From positions 124,001 through 188,000 of the forward strand of contig NZ_BAZW01000001.1 in NCBI RefSeq assembly GCF_000974365.1: a stretch of DNA of 64,000 nt. Reading direction: 5' to 3'. The position numbers were made by a program, and so were the translations under genes. Positions 11,459 to 21,164 of this stretch are shown piece after piece; the first letter of the stretch is position 1; each line of letters begins with the position of its first letter. Source of the stretch: Geofilum rubicundum JCM 15548 (GTDB taxonomy: Bacteria > Bacteroidota > Bacteroidia > Bacteroidales > Marinilabiliaceae). A model generated the notes under the pieces. It was not told the DNA's origin. It did not search any database and saw nothing but the letters and a program-made list of their open reading frames with translations.

Positions 11459-12727
11459 ATGTCTGAAAATAAAAAGCCCCGTGTGGTGGTTATCGGTGGT
11501 GGATTTGCCGGTATCCAGTTTGTGCGTCATCTTGACAAGTCCGTTTTTGATGTGTTGCTGATTGATAAAGTCAACCATCACCAGTTTCAGCCGCTGTTTT
11601 ACCAGGTGGCTACTTCGCAGATTGAACCTGCGAGTATTTCCTTTCCGCTGCGTAATATTTTTCGGGGGAATATGAGTATTCAAATTCGCATGACCGAAGT
11701 GTCAAGCATTGATACGGCCGCGCAAAAAGTGCATACCGGCATTGGTGCCTTTGATTATGATTATCTGGTGGTGGCGGTGGGCTGCCAGACCAATTTTTTT
11801 GGCAATGACAACATTGCCAAAAATGTGTTTACCCTCAAATCGTCCTACGATGCCATCACCATCCGCAACCATATTTTAATGACTTTTGAGCGGACCATCA
11901 CCGCCCAACCGGAAGATAAGGCCTTTTACCAAACGTTGGTGATTGTGGGGGCCGGACCAACAGGGGTGGAGTTGGCAGGGGCCTTTGCCGAAATTCGCAA
12001 GCAGGTGCTGCCCAAGGATTATCCGCGCATCGACTTTTCCAAGTTCACCATTTATCTGGTGGAGGGAAGTGCCGATACCTTGAGTAATATGAGTCCGACC
12101 GCCCGCGCCGCCTCCCGAAAATACCTGGAGAAGATGGGGGTTCAATTGCTGACGAAGACTTTTGTGAAGGATTATGACGGTGAGCGCTTGCATTTGAGCA
12201 ATGGCACCACCATTAAAGCCAAAACGGTGATTTGGGCAGCCGGAGTTACGGGCAACCGCATTGAGGGCTTGCCGGCTGAGGTAGAGGGCCCTGGCAATCG
12301 CATCCGGGTGGATCGCTTCAATAAGGTGGACGGTCTGGACAATGTTTTTGCCGTGGGGGATATCGCTTACATGGAAACCCCCAGATATCCCAGAGGCCAT
12401 CCGCAGGTGGCCAATGTGGCCATCAATCAGGCCAAATTGCTGGCATCTAATTTTTCGCAAAAGCGGCTTGGAAAGGCCTTGAAAGAGTATACCTATAAAG
12501 ATTTAGGTTCGATGGCTACCATCGGTCGCAACAAGGCAGTGGTGGATTTGCCCATTCTGAAGTTTAAGGGCTACGCCGCCTGGCTGGTCTGGATGTTTCT
12601 GCACCTGATGCTGATACTGAGTGTGCGCAATCGGTTGGTAATTTTTATTAACTGGGCCTGGCTTTATGTGACCAAGAATACTTCTTTGCGGTTAATACTG
12701 GTGCCGGAAAGCAAAATCAAGACCTAA
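11459..12727 (+). CDS. ndh: Type II NADH:quinone oxidoreductase
   Basis: This is a single-subunit, non-proton-pumping NADH dehydrogenase that passes electrons to quinone at the inner membrane. The FAD-binding motif VVIGGGFAGIQF is at the N terminus and the NADH-binding motif IVGAGPTGVELAG in the middle. AVGDIAYME near residue 300 is the conserved C-terminal FAD contact. Two hydrophobic stretches near the C terminus (AAWLVWMFLHLMLILSV and VIFINWAWLYV) match the membrane anchor of this family. The length of 422 residues is normal. SelO follows 72 bp later on the same strand. Confidence 0.92.
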   Translation: MSENKKPRVVVIGGGFAGIQFVRHLDKSVFDVLLIDKVNHHQFQPLFYQVATSQIEPASISFPLRNIFRGNMSIQIRMTEVSSIDTAAQKVHTGIGAFDYDYLVVAVGCQTNFFGNDNIAKNVFTLKSSYDAITIRNHILMTFERTITAQPEDKAFYQTLVIVGAGPTGVELAGAFAEIRKQVLPKDYPRIDFSKFTIYLVEGSADTLSNMSPTARAASRKYLEKMGVQLLTKTFVKDYDGERLHLSNGTTIKAKTVIWAAGVTGNRIEGLPAEVEGPGNRIRVDRFNKVDGLDNVFAVGDIAYMETPRYPRGHPQVANVAINQAKLLASNFSQKRLGKALKEYTYKDLGSMATIGRNKAVVDLPILKFKGYAAWLVWMFLHLMLILSVRNRLVIFINWAWLYVTKNTSLRLILVPESKIKT

Positions 12728-12799
12728 AAGCCCCATTACCGACCTTTAGTCATGTTAAGGCAGCTGCCCCATTTCATGGATACATACATTGGATAGCCT

Positions 12800-14254
12800 A
12801 TGCATACAGACAATATCTTTAATTTCGAATATTCTTACCTGTCGCTGCCAGATAGGTTTTACAGTTTGGTTCATCCAACAGTCGCAGGCCAATCTGAAAT
12901 GGTTTTGAAGAATGCTGCTTTGTTGAAAGAATTGGGCATTCCGACCGACCAGACTACCCGCCTTTTAGCGGTCTTGTCGGGTAACGAAGTGCCTTCCAAC
13001 AGCACCCCTTTTGCTCAGGCCTACGCCGGCCATCAATTTGGCCATTTCACCATGTTGGGCGATGGCAGAGCGATTATTCTGGGTGAGCATAAGACGGCCG
13101 ATTTCAAACGTTACGACATTCAGCTCAAGGGAAGCGGACCAACGCCCTATTCCCGAAGTGGAGATGGAAGGGGCACTTTAAAATCCATGCTCAGAGAATA
13201 TTTGATGAGCGAAGCCATGTACCATTTGAGAATCCCCACTTCCAGAAGTCTGGCGGTGGTTAAAACAAAAGGGCCGGTTTACAGGGAAAGCATTCACCCC
13301 GGCGCGGTTCTCACCCGCCTGATGGAGAGCCATATCCGAATTGGCACTTTTGAATATGCCAGCTATTTCGGAGGGACGGATGATTTAAAGGCGCTGGTCA
13401 ATTATAGCATCCAAAGGTTGTTTCCGGAAATAGGGCAGGACGAGAATCCTGTCTTGAGCTTGCTCCAAAAGGTCATGGATCTTCAGATAGATTTGGTGGT
13501 TAATTGGATGCGTGTGGGCTTTATTCACGGGGTAATGAATACCGATAATGTCGCCATCAGTGGCGAGACCTTTGATTATGGTCCCTGTGCCTTTATGAAT
13601 GCCTACCATCCGGAAACGGTTTTCAGCTCCATAGATGCCCACGGAAGGTATGCCTTTGCGAACCAGCCGGGCATTATTAAGTGGAACCTGGCCCGATTGG
13701 CAGAGGCGCTTTTGCCCCTCCTGCACAAGGAGGCCGATAAGGCCCTGGTTATGGCTCAGCAAGCCATTGAGCAATTTGATGAGCACTGGAAGGACAGATA
13801 CTACCGCACCATGCTCCATAAATTGGGCATCGAAAACAGAACCACCGAAGATGAGGGCTTGGTCGATGAATTGTTGGAATTAATGAAAGTGCTTAAACTC
13901 GATTATACCAATACCTTTTCTGCCCTGTCACGGGGTGCTGAAGGGACCGTTAATCCCCAGGATCATCCTGCGCTGAAGCCCTGGCTTGAAAAGTGGCAGA
14001 TCAGCGTTTCTAAAAACAGCCAGGGTTTGGATACAGCCAAAAGTATCATGAAAGCCTATAACCCTGTTTTTATTCCCCGAAATCATCTGGTGGAAGAAGC
14101 ATTGGACGCAGCAACTGCAGGAGACTTAAGCCTGATCGAAAGAATGCTGCACATCCTGGCAACACCTTATGAGGATCAAGCGAACTGTGAGAACTATAAA
14201 ACACCTCCGGAGTCGGATTTTGAAGCGAACTACCAAACGTTTTGTGGCACCTGA
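12800..14254 (+). CDS. selO: SelO/YdiU family protein adenylyltransferase (pseudokinase fold)
   Basis: SelO proteins transfer AMP to protein hydroxyl groups and are tied to redox stress responses. The conserved blocks GDGRAIILGEH, KGSGPTPYSRSGDGRGTL and GFIHGVMNTDNVAISG (the inverted-ATP active site) are all present. The protein is 484 residues, close to E. coli SelO. The C terminus ends in CGT, with Cys482 where many homologues carry selenocysteine or cysteine. It is downstream of ndh and converges with cbiB, from which a 92-bp gap separates it. The function assignment rests on the family. Confidence 0.92.
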   Translation: MHTDNIFNFEYSYLSLPDRFYSLVHPTVAGQSEMVLKNAALLKELGIPTDQTTRLLAVLSGNEVPSNSTPFAQAYAGHQFGHFTMLGDGRAIILGEHKTADFKRYDIQLKGSGPTPYSRSGDGRGTLKSMLREYLMSEAMYHLRIPTSRSLAVVKTKGPVYRESIHPGAVLTRLMESHIRIGTFEYASYFGGTDDLKALVNYSIQRLFPEIGQDENPVLSLLQKVMDLQIDLVVNWMRVGFIHGVMNTDNVAISGETFDYGPCAFMNAYHPETVFSSIDAHGRYAFANQPGIIKWNLARLAEALLPLLHKEADKALVMAQQAIEQFDEHWKDRYYRTMLHKLGIENRTTEDEGLVDELLELMKVLKLDYTNTFSALSRGAEGTVNPQDHPALKPWLEKWQISVSKNSQGLDTAKSIMKAYNPVFIPRNHLVEEALDAATAGDLSLIERMLHILATPYEDQANCENYKTPPESDFEANYQTFCGT

Positions 14255-14346
14255 TGCTGGTTTTGTCGCTTTGTAACTAACTGGTGGTTTATATTTTTGC
14301 CGAACCTGGTTTTATGCCACTTTAATGCCTTTGAATGGGCTTAATT

Positions 14347-15288
14347 TTAGCTGCACAGAACGAGTGACAACAGGGTAAGAATGAGCATCAAAAGGGTGGT
14401 TTTGTGATTGATGGCGCAGGCCTTTTGTAGATCTTTTATGGTGAGTTCACGCACTGCTTGTCCGATATAGGGCTTTTTCACCAATTTTCCGTGATATACA
14501 TTGGGGCCACCAAAGCGACAGCTGAGGATGCCCGCCAGGGCAGACTCGGGGTAACCGGCATTGGGACTGGCATGTTGGTGTCCGTACTTAAAGATAAAAC
14601 GCAAGCCCCGACCACTCATCGATACAACAATCATCAAAAGGGCGGTCAGTCGGGCCGGCACAAAATTGGCCACATCATCCAGCCTGGCTGCAAAGCGACC
14701 AAAGTGCCGGTAGCGATCACTTTTATAGCCAATCATGGAGTCGAGCGTGTTGATCATTTTATAGGCAAACATGAGGGGCAGACCACCCAGGAGATAGTAG
14801 AACAGCGGGGCGATTACGCCGTCACTCAGATTTTCAGAAAGCGTTTCCAAAACAGCTGTCCGTATTTGTGTAGGGGTGAGTTGCGAGGTGTCGCGCCCCA
14901 CAATGCAGGAGAGCTGTCGACGCCCCGCCTCGGTTCCCTCCTGTGTCAGTGCTCCTTCCACTTTTTGGGCTTCATCGATGAGGTTGCGGTTGGCCAGTCC
15001 CCAAAACACCATGATAATGGCCACAGGGTAGAAGAGGTAGGTGCTGTGGGCTAGGACTTGGAATAAAAAGTGGAGCCCCGTCCATACCGCCGTTACCAGC
15101 ACGATGGTCATCAAAGCCCCTGTGAACAAGCGCCTGCTGCCTTTGTTGAGCAAGTGCTCACCGCGACTGATCAGCTTACCGAACAGCTTGACCGGATGGG
15201 GCCACTGGTAGGGGTCGCCGAACAGCAGGTCCAGTAAATAGCCCGCGATCAGGGGCAGAGTTTGGATCAGCAGACTTGTCCTATCCAT
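14347..15288 (-). CDS. cbiB: Adenosylcobinamide-phosphate synthase CbiB/CobD family
   Basis: This inner-membrane enzyme attaches the aminopropanol(-phosphate) arm to adenosylcobyric acid. The 313-residue protein is strongly hydrophobic, with the family blocks LLDLLFGDPYQWPHPVKLFG, SENLSDGVIAPLFYYLLGG, YKMINTLDSMIGYK and NAGYPESALAGIL. It is the last gene of the cobalamin operon. Its start overlaps the end of the cobD-like gene by 22 bp, which suggests translational coupling. Its substrate arm is plausibly made by that neighbour. Confidence 0.94.
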   Translation of the reverse strand: MDRTSLLIQTLPLIAGYLLDLLFGDPYQWPHPVKLFGKLISRGEHLLNKGSRRLFTGALMTIVLVTAVWTGLHFLFQVLAHSTYLFYPVAIIMVFWGLANRNLIDEAQKVEGALTQEGTEAGRRQLSCIVGRDTSQLTPTQIRTAVLETLSENLSDGVIAPLFYYLLGGLPLMFAYKMINTLDSMIGYKSDRYRHFGRFAARLDDVANFVPARLTALLMIVVSMSGRGLRFIFKYGHQHASPNAGYPESALAGILSCRFGGPNVYHGKLVKKPYIGQAVRELTIKDLQKACAINHKTTLLMLILTLLSLVLCS

Positions 15289-16291
15289 GATTGAATGGCT
15301 GAAATGAGTTGGTTGTTTTGGTCGGGTTGAAGCACGGCCAGACGAAAATGTTGTGGGCTTAAGGAGCGGAAGTTGGCTGCATCCCGGATTAAAAAACCAT
15401 GGTTCTGCAGCAGGTAGCGCTTTAAGTCGGCCGCATCGCCGACCTTCGTTTTCACCAAAAAATAGTTGCAGTCCGATGGGGTGACTTGTAATTGCGGTAG
15501 TTTACTCAAAATATTCTGAACCCGTTGGGATTCTTTAAGAATGGCCGCCGTGTCGGGCAGTAAATCCTTGTAATGCGTCATGATAAAGCCAATGGCGGCT
15601 TGCGCCAAAGCGTTGACACTCCAGGGCATGCGCAGTTGGTTGATGGCTTGTGCTATTACGGGTGTAGCCACCAGGTAACCGGCCCGGAGGCCCGGCAGAC
15701 CAAAATCCTTGGTCAACGAGCGCACCACGATCAGGTTGGGGGGCATGGATGTTTGGATGAGCGATTCGGTGGAGGGACAAAGATTGGCGTAAGATTCATC
15801 AACGACGAAATGGGTTTGGGGGTTTTGTGCACACAGGTCCTCAATGGCCGCGGGTTGCCAGGTACAGCCATCGGGGTTGTTGGGGTTGGCGAGCAGACCG
15901 CGTTGAAATCATCTGTGCGTCGGGATTTCAATTGCTGGTGCGACCAAAAAGTCAGGCGGTGCCGGTGGCAGCGGGCCGCATCTTCATACTCGGCAAAGGA
16001 AGGCGTGAGGATGAGGGAGGCCTGTTCCCTAAATAATTGCGCCACCAGATAGAAGGCTTCGGTAGAGCCATTGGTGGCGATTACCTGCACCGGGTCGATG
16101 ACGTGGTGCCGGGCAATGGCCAGCGCAGCCCCTGCGGCATCTGACTCGGGGTAATTTTCGAGCAGGTGCAGCTGGTCGGCCAGGTATTCTTTTAAAGCCT
16201 CCGGCATGCCTCCGGGGACCACATTGGAGCTGAAATCCGCCTTTATCTCAAATCGCTGATGGTGTAAATCGTTGCCGTGACCGTGGAGCAT
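15267..16291 (-). CDS. cobD: CobD-like threonine-phosphate decarboxylase (PLP aminotransferase fold), frameshifted
   Basis: This fold-type I PLP enzyme is probably the L-threonine-O-3-phosphate decarboxylase that supplies aminopropanol phosphate to CbiB. The N-terminal part has ADFSSNVVPGG and ATNGSTEAFYL. The C-terminal part has the PLP-lysine motif SLTKDFGLPGLRAGY. The frame breaks near 15894: restoring one G (tg to tgg) gives DDFNAVWLANPNNPDGCTW and joins both halves into about 341 residues. Histidinol-phosphate aminotransferase is the main alternative by sequence, but position inside the B12 operon favours CobD. Confidence 0.85.
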
Positions 16292-16292
16292 G

Positions 16293-17090
16293 TTATATTT
16301 TTAAAGTAGCCTCGAAGATGGTCAGGGCCTGTCCCTTAATCCCGACCCTGTCGCCCATCAATTTCACTTTTAGTAGGCCGGAGCGGCGCGATACCTGATG
16401 GGAGATCATGTCTGTCTTTCCGGTTTTTTGGGCCCATAAGGGGGTGAGCGCACAATGGGCCGAACCGGTCACCGGATCTTCATTGATGCCTGAGGCAGGG
16501 GCGAAACAGCGGACCACAAAGTAGGCCTGTGCCGACTGGCTTTTAGCCGTTATCATCAGTTCACCCAGGCCATTGTTCACCATGGCTTCAAAGACGGGTT
16601 GGGCCTGGCGCACTTCTTCTTCCGTTTCTACTACGGCAATCACCCAGTTATCATCACTCGCCCAGATTTCAATGGGGGAAACGCTGGTCAGCGCCTTGAA
16701 ATTTTCAGGGATATCCAGGCGTTTGAGCTGGTATTTGGGGAAGTTCATGCCTATCCAGTCGCCCTCCTTAACAATGGACAATTCAGCTTTCTGAGCTTTA
16801 AAACGAATGGTGGCGTTCTCAGCGACCATACCCGTTTCGTACAAAATATGGGCGGCCGATAAAGTGGCGTGTCCACATAGGGGGACTTCCACGGTTGGCG
16901 TGAAGTAACGAATTTTGAAGTGGTCGGCCTGTGGCTGGACAAAAGCCGTCTCCGACAAATTCATTTCCATCGCTATTAGTTGCATGCTTTCAGCAGAAAA
17001 GGTCTCATCCACTATCATGACTCCTGCCGGGTTGCCTTTGAAGGGACGATTGGTAAAGGCATCTACCTGAAAAATGGTTGTATTGATCAT
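16293..17090 (-). CDS. PhzF family isomerase-like protein
   Basis: This 265-residue protein belongs to the PhzF/diaminopimelate-epimerase fold. It carries the family's active-site positions: Glu47 in NLSETAF, His74 in PLCGHATLSAA, and the Asp in NEDPVTGSAHCAL. PhzF itself isomerises dihydrohydroxyanthranilate in phenazine synthesis, but most family members have no known substrate. It sits tightly inside the B12 operon: the cobyric acid synthase gene ends 4 bp upstream and the cobD-like gene starts 1 bp downstream. It is therefore almost certainly co-transcribed. No known cobalamin step needs such an enzyme, so I assign no role. Confidence 0.9.
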   Translation of the reverse strand: MINTTIFQVDAFTNRPFKGNPAGVMIVDETFSAESMQLIAMEMNLSETAFVQPQADHFKIRYFTPTVEVPLCGHATLSAAHILYETGMVAENATIRFKAQKAELSIVKEGDWIGMNFPKYQLKRLDIPENFKALTSVSPIEIWASDDNWVIAVVETEEEVRQAQPVFEAMVNNGLGELMITAKSQSAQAYFVVRCFAPASGINEDPVTGSAHCALTPLWAQKTGKTDMISHQVSRRSGLLKVKLMGDRVGIKGQALTIFEATLKI

Positions 17091-17094
17091 GGCT

Positions 17095-18558
17095 TTATGG
17101 CTTTAAAATTTCATAAATGTACGGCATATTTACTTTTTGGCGAATCAGGTCGGCCAGCTGATTGTAGCCTTTTTCCTTGATGTCGCGGTAGCTGACCGTG
17201 ACGCGGATTTTTGGGTCAGTCAGCTGCAGGACGGACTCAATGACCGGGGCATTGTCGAAAATGCCATGAATGTAACTGCCCCAGGTGCGGTTGTTGAGGT
17301 AGCAACCATCGGTCTCTCCGGTGTTGAGTTTACAAAGCGGCTGCTCACTTTTGGTGTCGCCCATGTGTATTTCATAGCCGGCGCCCTGGATGGCCGGGTT
17401 GGCTTCAAAGGAAAAGTGGCATTGCTCCGTTTTTTTGTGGGTTCCCAGCACGGTGGATACTGGAAGAATGCCCAGTCCTTTAATATACGGCGTGCTACCT
17501 TCCATGCCATGGGGGTCCGAAATGTCCATCCCCATCATTTGATAGCCGCCGCAGATCCCGTACAGGGGTTTGTTTTGTTGGTGGTGCTGCAAAATGGCCT
17601 GTGCCATTGTGCTTTCCTGCAAATAGCGCATGTCGCCAATGGTGTTTTTTGACCCCGGAATTATCAGGATGGCGGCTTGCTCCACATCTCTTGGCTGTTT
17701 GGCATAAAAGAGATTCACTTCGGGAATGTGCTGCAGGGTGTCAAAATCTGTAAAGTTGGCCATGTGCTTCAAGAGTACCACGCCAATATTGATTTTGCCC
17801 GGTACCGGTTGGTTGTGGATGTGGTCCAGCACCACGGCATCTTCCTGCTCCACAAAGATGTCCCGAAAATAGGGAATGACCCCAATCACCGGCACACCGG
17901 TAATTTCCTCGATGATGCGGCGGCCATCGTCAAAGAGACTTTCGTCGCCCCTGAATTTATTGATGAGGATGCCCTTGATGAGCTTGCGGTATTTTGGTGG
18001 CAGCAACTGAATGCTGCCGTAAACCGCGGCGAAAACGCCGCCGCGGTCGATGTCCGCCACCAAAATAGTGGCCGCATTCACCGCTTCGGCCACCCGCAGG
18101 TTGGTGATGTCCCTGTCCCACAAATTCATTTCCGAAATGGAGCCGGCCCCTTCAATGACCATCGGGGCGTGTTTTTGGGCCAGAACGTGGTAGGATTTCA
18201 TGGCTTCGGTAAAGAGGGCGTCGCGGTCGGTGCCGTTAAAGTATTCGCGGGCCGACTGGTTGCCCGAGGGCTTACCATTGAGCACTACCTGACTCATTTT
18301 TTCGCCGGTGGGTTTCAGCAGTACCGGATTCATCTCCACCGAACAGGGAATGCCGCAGGCTTCGGCCTGCACGGCTTGTGCGCGCCCAATTTCCAAGCCG
18401 TCCGCTGTGGCATAGCTGTTGAGCGACATGTTTTGTGCCTTGAAGGGAGCGGGTGTGTAGCCATCCTGCTTAAACAGGCGGCAAAAGGCGGTGTTGATGA
18501 CCGATTTCCCTACGTCGGATCCGGTTCCGACAAACATGATGGGGCGCAGTTTTTTCAT
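17095..18558 (-). CDS. cobQ: Cobyric acid synthase CobQ/CbiP
   Basis: This glutamine- and ATP-dependent enzyme amidates adenosylcobyrinic acid a,c-diamide at four positions to give cobyric acid. The N-terminal ATPase domain has the P-loop GTGSDVGKS and the block GAGSISEMNLWDRDITN. The C-terminal glutaminase domain has the nucleophile Cys in LYGICGGYQMMG and the later His in GSYIHGIF. I start at ATG 18558 (MKKLRPIMFVG), because the 18 residues possible upstream are unlike the family and the resulting length of about 487 is typical. It is an operon member. Confidence 0.95.
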   Translation of the reverse strand: MKKLRPIMFVGTGSDVGKSVINTAFCRLFKQDGYTPAPFKAQNMSLNSYATADGLEIGRAQAVQAEACGIPCSVEMNPVLLKPTGEKMSQVVLNGKPSGNQSAREYFNGTDRDALFTEAMKSYHVLAQKHAPMVIEGAGSISEMNLWDRDITNLRVAEAVNAATILVADIDRGGVFAAVYGSIQLLPPKYRKLIKGILINKFRGDESLFDDGRRIIEEITGVPVIGVIPYFRDIFVEQEDAVVLDHIHNQPVPGKINIGVVLLKHMANFTDFDTLQHIPEVNLFYAKQPRDVEQAAILIIPGSKNTIGDMRYLQESTMAQAILQHHQQNKPLYGICGGYQMMGMDISDPHGMEGSTPYIKGLGILPVSTVLGTHKKTEQCHFSFEANPAIQGAGYEIHMGDTKSEQPLCKLNTGETDGCYLNNRTWGSYIHGIFDNAPVIESVLQLTDPKIRVTVSYRDIKEKGYNQLADLIRQKVNMPYIYEILKP

Positions 18559-18721
18559 TTTCAGAGTGAAAATTATTGTTTCAATAATAATTGAACCATT
18601 TTTTACTGCCAAAACAACCCGTGTTATGGATGCCCATCCACTTCATTTTTTTACGAGAATTCCTTGAGGTGATGTGGTTGAGCTAAAAATGGCAGGGTGT
18701 TTCAGATCGTAATGAATGGCA

Positions 18722-19258
18722 TTAAAAATGCAATTGAGAGATGTGGCCGTAAGGCACTTCTCTTTTGAAATAATCCGCTATGGGCAGCCCCTCCGCAAGA
18801 CCATGAATGATTCTAATGGGGCCTCCATGGGCTACGATGAGCACATTATGCCGGGGGTGTTTGGTTTTCAGTTCCGCCATAAATTGGGCAATCCGATCGG
18901 TCATTTGTTGGAAGGATTCTCCCCCGGGCGGCGGCACATGGACGTAATCGTTGAAAAAGACAGCGGCTTCCGGCAAGATTTCAAGGTCCTTCCACAGTTG
19001 ATTTTCCCAGTCACCAAAGTTAAGCTCTTTCAGTCGTTCGTCAAAAATCACTGGTCGCCCCCCCGCTATGGTATTGGCCAAAAGGGTGCAGCGTTGGAGG
19101 GGACTGGCATATAGAGCGTGAAATGCTTCATTCTTCAGTTGCTCTGCCAGTTGGACATGGATGGTTTCATAGCCCTGGGGCAGGGCCACATCGGTCTGAC
19201 CGTAACACAGGCCTTCAGGAGCGCTGGTTTTAATATGCCGGATGAGGGTCAGATTCAT
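18722..19258 (-). CDS. cobC: Alpha-ribazole phosphatase (histidine phosphatase family)
   Basis: This histidine phosphatase is predicted to remove phosphate from alpha-ribazole-5'-phosphate or adenosylcobalamin phosphate at the end of lower-ligand assembly. The phosphate-binding RH motif appears as LIRHIKT, followed by GLCYGQTDVALP, which is characteristic of the B12 branch. NVLIVAHGGPIRII near the C terminus supplies the second catalytic His. I choose ATG 19258 because it gives MNLTLIRH, the family N terminus. It follows cobS by 10 bp. Confidence 0.88.
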   Translation of the reverse strand: MNLTLIRHIKTSAPEGLCYGQTDVALPQGYETIHVQLAEQLKNEAFHALYASPLQRCTLLANTIAGGRPVIFDERLKELNFGDWENQLWKDLEILPEAAVFFNDYVHVPPPGGESFQQMTDRIAQFMAELKTKHPRHNVLIVAHGGPIRIIHGLAEGLPIADYFKREVPYGHISQLHF

Positions 19259-19268
19259 AATCAATGGT

Positions 19269-20013
19269 TTAGGAAAATTGTATCGCAACCAGCACCAGAT
19301 AAATAGCCACTTCCACGAGCTGTTGAAGAGCGCCCAGCACATCACCGCTATACCCGCCGGTCCGTTTCAGGATGTAGCCCGAAACAGCCAAAGTATCAGT
19401 GCCGAAGCCACCAGCATGCCGACCATTGATGGCCAGTCGAAAAACAGCAGGGGGACCAGGGCCGTGACCAAGGCAATAGCCACCGATGTTCTGGTGGTTT
19501 GGTTGCCAATGGGTTTGGCCTTACTCAGGGCATCCTCCGAATGTAAGGGGTGGTGTAAACCAACAGCACGGGGACAAAGCGGCTGATGATATGGGCAGTT
19601 ATCATGACCAGAAAAATATGGGGCACGGATAAATAGCTTAATGCCATAAATTTGGTGGCCAGCATGGCTGTCAGTCCAATGGTGCCGTAAGTCCCCAATC
19701 GACTGTCCTTCATGATTTCCAGCACCTTTTCTTTGGTGAGCCCGCCCCCATAGCCATCGCAAAAATCAGCAAAGCCATCCTCATGAAAAGCGCCCGTCAC
19801 AAAAATGGTGACCAGCATGCTCAGCAACAGTGCCAGCGGAAAAGGAAAGACCAGCAGACCCAGCCACAAGCTACCTGCACCGATGCCCCCAACAATGCCG
19901 CCCACCAGTGGAAAAAACCGCAGCGCTTTATTGAGCAACTCTTTGGAGTAGGGGAGAGTTGCCGGCACCGGAATGCGGGTGAAGAACATTAAGGCTGTTA
20001 AGAAGGTATGCAT
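19269..20013 (-). CDS. cobS: Adenosylcobinamide-GDP ribazoletransferase (cobalamin synthase), frame broken twice
   Basis: CobS joins AdoCbi-GDP to alpha-ribazole at the inner membrane. The N-terminal block has MFFTRIPVP and GAFHEDGFADFCDGYGGG, the conserved acidic motif. The frame breaks near 19533, where a missing G restores YIREDALSKAKPIG. It breaks again near 19385, where a missing G restores GYILKRTGGYSGDVLGALQQ. After both repairs the protein is about 249 residues with the expected membrane helices and ends at 19269. It lies between cobT and cobC with short gaps. Confidence 0.88.
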
Positions 20014-20026
20014 GGTTTATTGGTTT

Positions 20027-21022
20027 TTATTCCTTTGAGACGCCAGCGTCTTCAAAACTAGCCATTTCATTTAGAAAGGCCAAAGCACTTTGAATAACGG
20101 GCAGTGCCACGGCTGCACCGGTGCCTTCGCCCAGTCGCATGCCGAGCTGGAGAATAGGGTTGGCTTTGAGATGTTCTAATAGCAGGCGGTGACCTTTTTC
20201 TTCCGACTGGTGGCAAAACAAGGCATTGTCTAAAGTTGAAGCATCGAACTGACAGGCCGTCAGCAAGGCCGCAGTAGCAATGAAGCCATCAATCAGTAAT
20301 ATCATGCCTTGCGCTTTGGCTTCCAGCATGGCACCCACCATCATGGCAATTTCCAGTCCACCAAAAGTGGCCAGGGTTTCCAGGGGGGATTGCGGGTCAT
20401 ATTTTTCCGAGATTTCTTTGAGCACCTGTTGTTTATAGGTGAGTTGCTCACCATGCATGCCGGCGCCGGCTCCTGTGCAGGTCTCAATAGGCAGTCCGGT
20501 AAACCGGTGCATCAACAGTGAGGAGGGTGAGGTGTTACCGATGCCCATTTCGCCAAAGCCAATGGTGTTGCAGCCCTTGTCAGCTTCGGCTTTAACAAAT
20601 TCGCGACCAGATGCCATCGCTTTTTCGCATTCTTCGAGGCTCATAGCCGGCTCTTGGCGCATGTTGCGTGATCCGCGGGCAATTTTGGCCGGAATGATGG
20701 GACTGTCGGCCGGAAAGTCATAGTCCACGCCCGCATCAATTACCTTCAATTGGATGTCATTCTGGCGGCAGAAGACGCTGATAGCGGCTCCGCCAGCCAC
20801 AAAATTCATGGCCATTTGCCAGGTGACGTCCTTTGGGTAGGGACTGATTTTTTCATCGGCCAGACCATGGTCGGCCGCAAAGACCAATATTGTTGGTTGC
20901 TTAATGACAGGGGATAAGGTCTGCTGAATGAGGCCTACCTGCAGGGCAATTGCTTCGAGTTGCCCCAAAGCCCCTGTGGGCTTGGTTTTGTTGTCAATCT
21001 TGTGTTGTAGCTGGGTTCTCAT
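20027..21022 (-). CDS. cobT: Nicotinate-nucleotide:dimethylbenzimidazole phosphoribosyltransferase
   Basis: CobT activates the lower-ligand base by transferring phosphoribose from nicotinate mononucleotide, giving alpha-ribazole phosphate. Diagnostic blocks are FAADHGLADEKISPYP, FVAGGAAISVF, GFGEMGIGNTSPSS, GAGAGMHGEQL and, near residue 300, LGMRLGEGTGAAVAL, which carries the catalytic Glu. The 331-residue length is normal. It is followed by cobS after 13 bp. A 142-bp gap separates it from cobU upstream. The base it uses cannot be told from sequence. Confidence 0.95.
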   Translation of the reverse strand: MRTQLQHKIDNKTKPTGALGQLEAIALQVGLIQQTLSPVIKQPTILVFAADHGLADEKISPYPKDVTWQMAMNFVAGGAAISVFCRQNDIQLKVIDAGVDYDFPADSPIIPAKIARGSRNMRQEPAMSLEECEKAMASGREFVKAEADKGCNTIGFGEMGIGNTSPSSLLMHRFTGLPIETCTGAGAGMHGEQLTYKQQVLKEISEKYDPQSPLETLATFGGLEIAMMVGAMLEAKAQGMILLIDGFIATAALLTACQFDASTLDNALFCHQSEEKGHRLLLEHLKANPILQLGMRLGEGTGAAVALPVIQSALAFLNEMASFEDAGVSKE

Positions 21023-21164
21023 GTGGATTAATAATATTGAATAGAAAGGAATGGATGATTTTACTGTCTTAGAAACAATAATAACAGTCTATTGTGATTT
21101 TTCGGGACAGTATTTGGTGTTTTAAAATTAAAGACAAAGGTGATAAGCTTGGGTTGTTTATTGT

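Noticed and set aside
11876-12460. 194-residue open frame opposite ndh
   Set aside because: Antisense shadow of a conserved dehydrogenase.
15573-16052. 159-residue frame on the plus strand opposite the cobD-like gene
   Set aside because: Shadow of the PLP enzyme; the minus strand reads through with one base repaired.
17677-18594. 305-residue open frame on the plus strand opposite cobyric acid synthase
   Set aside because: It is antisense to a clearly conserved gene, rich in His and Gly as expected from a GC-biased complement, and has no recognisable domain.
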